NCBI GenBank assembly: GCA_032334055.1
Contig: JAUOZS010000002.1
Location: 1-64,000, forward strand
Direction: 5' to 3'
Length of the DNA stretch: 64,000 nucleotides
Source of the DNA: Selenomonadales bacterium 4137-cl
GTDB taxonomy: Bacteria > Bacillota > Negativicutes > Sporomusales > UBA7701
The notes beneath the pieces are model-generated. The model did not search any database and was not told the origin of the DNA. It saw only the letters and a list, made by a program, of their open reading frames with translations. Positions 62,795 through 64,000 of this stretch are shown here, one piece after another; positions within the stretch are counted from its first letter, which is position 1, and the number at the start of each line of letters is the position of its first letter. The translations under genes and the position numbers were made by a program.

Positions 62795-63139
62795 GTGGCG
62801 GGTTTTCTGCTGAGGATTCTCATCAACGCGATAATAATCTGCACCATCGTCGTCGAACTGCCGGGTATCTTCGTCGATACCCTGGGGGGGACGCTGCTGG
62901 GGGCGGCTATCATCGGCACCGCTAACGCGGCGATCAGGCCGTTCATTACGCTGGCGGCGATGCCCTTGAACGCGGTGACGGTGGGGGCGTGCGCCTTTTT
63001 CACCAACCTCCTGGCGCCACTGGCGGTGTTCAAGGCGCTGCCGGGGTTCCAGGTGTCGAGTTTTCTGGCGCCGCTGGCGGGGATCGTGCTGATGACGCTG
63101 TGCAGCTATACTGTGACGAGGGTAATTCAAGACCGGTAG
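62795..63139 (+). CDS. Small phage-holin-like (DUF360/Holin_4-type) membrane protein
   Basis: A 114-residue inner-membrane protein with four hydrophobic segments: ILINAIIICTIVVELPGIFV, LLGAAIIGTANAAIRPFITL, VGACAFFTNLLAPLAVF and LAPLAGIVLMTLCSYTV. The NAAIRPFITLAAMPLN loop is the signature of this bacterial family, related in name to phage holins but chromosomal and widespread. GTG 62795 follows GGGAGG (62777-62782) and lies after the promoter. The function is unknown. Confidence 0.8.
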   Translation: MAGFLLRILINAIIICTIVVELPGIFVDTLGGTLLGAAIIGTANAAIRPFITLAAMPLNAVTVGACAFFTNLLAPLAVFKALPGFQVSSFLAPLAGIVLMTLCSYTVTRVIQDR

Positions 63140-63156
63140 GATATAATCGGCAAGGA

Positions 63157-63184
63157 AAAAGGCGCCTCGGTCGAGGCGCCTTTT
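63157..63184. terminator. Bidirectional terminator
   Basis: AAAAGGCGCCTC pairs with GAGGCGCCTTTT around a small loop, serving the small membrane protein and the convergent outer-membrane protein genes. Confidence 0.85.
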
Positions 63185-63187
63185 AGT

Positions 63188-63847
63188 CTAGAACTTGTAG
63201 GTGAGGCCGAGGCCGAAGCCCTTGGTGGTGGTGTCGAGGTCGTAGCCGTTGACCTTCAAGTCGTCGATGCGCTTGTAGCGGTAGAAGAGGTTGGCGTCGA
63301 GGTCTTTGGAGAGGGCGTAGGCGAAGCCGGCTTCGGCGTTGAACAAGCTGCCGCCGGCGCCGACGATGCCGTAGAGGGTGGTTTTTTTGCCGAGCGCGGT
63401 CGTGCCGATGAGGCCGGCCTGCCAGGTGCTCTTATTGTCGAGCGAAAAGCCCGGGGCGTTGGTGGTGATTTTGGCCTGGTGCCAGCCGGCGAAGGCGGAC
63501 AGATTCTTGTCAAGCTTGTAGAGGATGTTGACTTCCTGGCTCCTGACGCCGGCGTGGTAGTTTCCGGTAAGGCTGCCGTAATCTACGAAGTAGTCTTTGC
63601 TGACGGGGTTGAAGTAGCGGTACTGGATGGCCCATTTGCCGCCGAGACCGGCGGTGAGGCCGTAGTCGAAGTTGGCGTTCTTGCCGTCGATGGTCCCGTC
63701 TTCGGCTTCGATGTCGAGGCGGGGCGTCCAGTTGACGTCGAGGGCCACCTTGCCGGCCGAGTAGTCGGTGAGCGGGCTGGCCGTCGTTACGCCCGCCGTC
63801 ATGAGGGTGCAAAGCAGCACCGCGAGGATTACCGCGAATTTTTTCAT
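63188..63847 (-). CDS. Outer-membrane beta-barrel protein
   Basis: A 219-residue protein with a signal peptide (FAVILAVLLCTLMTAGVTTA) and a mature part made of alternating amphipathic strands (KVALDVNWTPRLDIEAED, KWAIQYRYFNPVSKDYF, LSAFAGWHQAKIT, LDANLFYRYKRID) ending in GLGLTYKF. The C-terminal Phe and about eight predicted strands fit a small OmpA/OmpW-type barrel, and imply an outer membrane with BAM machinery. GGAGGTGTAAGGA precedes the ATG. The role is unknown. Confidence 0.85.
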   Translation of the reverse strand: MKKFAVILAVLLCTLMTAGVTTASPLTDYSAGKVALDVNWTPRLDIEAEDGTIDGKNANFDYGLTAGLGGKWAIQYRYFNPVSKDYFVDYGSLTGNYHAGVRSQEVNILYKLDKNLSAFAGWHQAKITTNAPGFSLDNKSTWQAGLIGTTALGKKTTLYGIVGAGGSLFNAEAGFAYALSKDLDANLFYRYKRIDDLKVNGYDLDTTTKGFGLGLTYKF

Positions 63848-63943
63848 TCCTTACACCTCCTTTCCCTGGAATCTATAGCTAGACTATGCAGTCGGCGCCA
63901 AAAATGATGCTTGGAAAATTTATCCTGACATGGAGGATTCTCG

Positions 63944-64000
63944 ATGCCTATTAAACTGATCGCCGTCGATCTCGACGACACGCTACTCGATCATAGCCGC
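63944..64000 (+). CDS. HAD-family (Cof-like) hydrolase, N-terminal fragment
   Basis: Only the first 19 codons lie in the window: MPIKLIAVDLDDTLLDHSR. The DxDxT motif (DLDDT) with the nucleophilic Asp is characteristic of HAD phosphatases, and IKLIAVDLDDTLL is typical of the Cof/YcsE subgroup acting on sugar phosphates or flavin precursors. GGAGG lies ahead of the ATG. The gene continues past the window end. Confidence 0.85.
   Translation, partial: MPIKLIAVDLDDTLLDHSR

Overview
The window looks like about 64 kb of chromosome from an anaerobic, diderm Firmicute of the Negativicutes, most like the Sporomusaceae. This is an inference. It rests on a single-chain pyruvate:ferredoxin oxidoreductase and rubredoxin (anaerobe), strong Shine-Dalgarno sites with many TTG/GTG starts and Firmicute-type SOS boxes, together with outer-membrane proteins (an autotransporter and a small beta-barrel porin-like protein) that only diderm Firmicutes would carry. 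Base composition is GC-rich. No rRNA, tRNA, CRISPR array, intact prophage or intact insertion sequence was seen.

Layout. 0.3-10.6 kb: nifJ, a small AAA ATPase, a soluble zinc-binding chemoreceptor behind a sigma-28-like promoter, an alpha/beta hydrolase, a c-di-GMP-I riboswitch controlling a 65-residue protein (minus strand), a MoaE-like protein, a ferritin-like protein, a second soluble chemoreceptor and a free-standing FliG-N-like protein. 10.7-20 kb: a membrane diguanylate cyclase, an exported protein ending in an excisionase-type HTH, an AT-richer orphan gene, small metabolic genes and a rifampin-phosphotransferase-like enzyme. 20-26 kb: a NarL-type two-component system, a degenerate receiver-like protein and a translationally coupled autotransporter adhesin. 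26.5-28.6 kb: a peroxiredoxin with a Fur/PerR-like operator and a MinJ-like PDZ membrane protein. 28.8-35.7 kb: SOS-controlled uvrB-uvrA, then two partial copies of the uvrA 3' end mixed with a structured repeat (family A). 35.7-41 kb: tandem paralogous exported proteins and small enzymes. 41-50 kb: a glycine-betaine-type ABC transporter, an acyl-CoA synthetase, an AhpD-like protein, RidA, an MFS transporter and an anchored toroid-like protein. 50-54.3 kb: OsmC, a second c-di-GMP-I riboswitch with two tiny genes, uvrC and rubredoxin. 53.4-55 kb: decayed mobile DNA. 55-64 kb: a membrane chemoreceptor, a DUF3231 protein, an FMN enzyme, an SsuA/TauA-type ABC transporter with ogt, a small membrane protein, an outer-membrane protein and the start of a HAD hydrolase.

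Themes. Signalling and motility recur: three chemoreceptors, one GGDEF enzyme, two c-di-GMP riboswitches, a FliG-like domain and a fragment resembling the N-terminal module of HD-GYP proteins. DNA repair is also well represented (uvrA, uvrB, uvrC, ogt). The most unusual content is non-coding. Two families of interspersed hairpin repeats keep base-pairing while the paired bases change between copies, and the uvrA 3' end is repeated twice downstream. GC skew changes from C-rich to G-rich on the + strand around 25-32 kb, independent of gene orientation, with no recognisable origin genes there.
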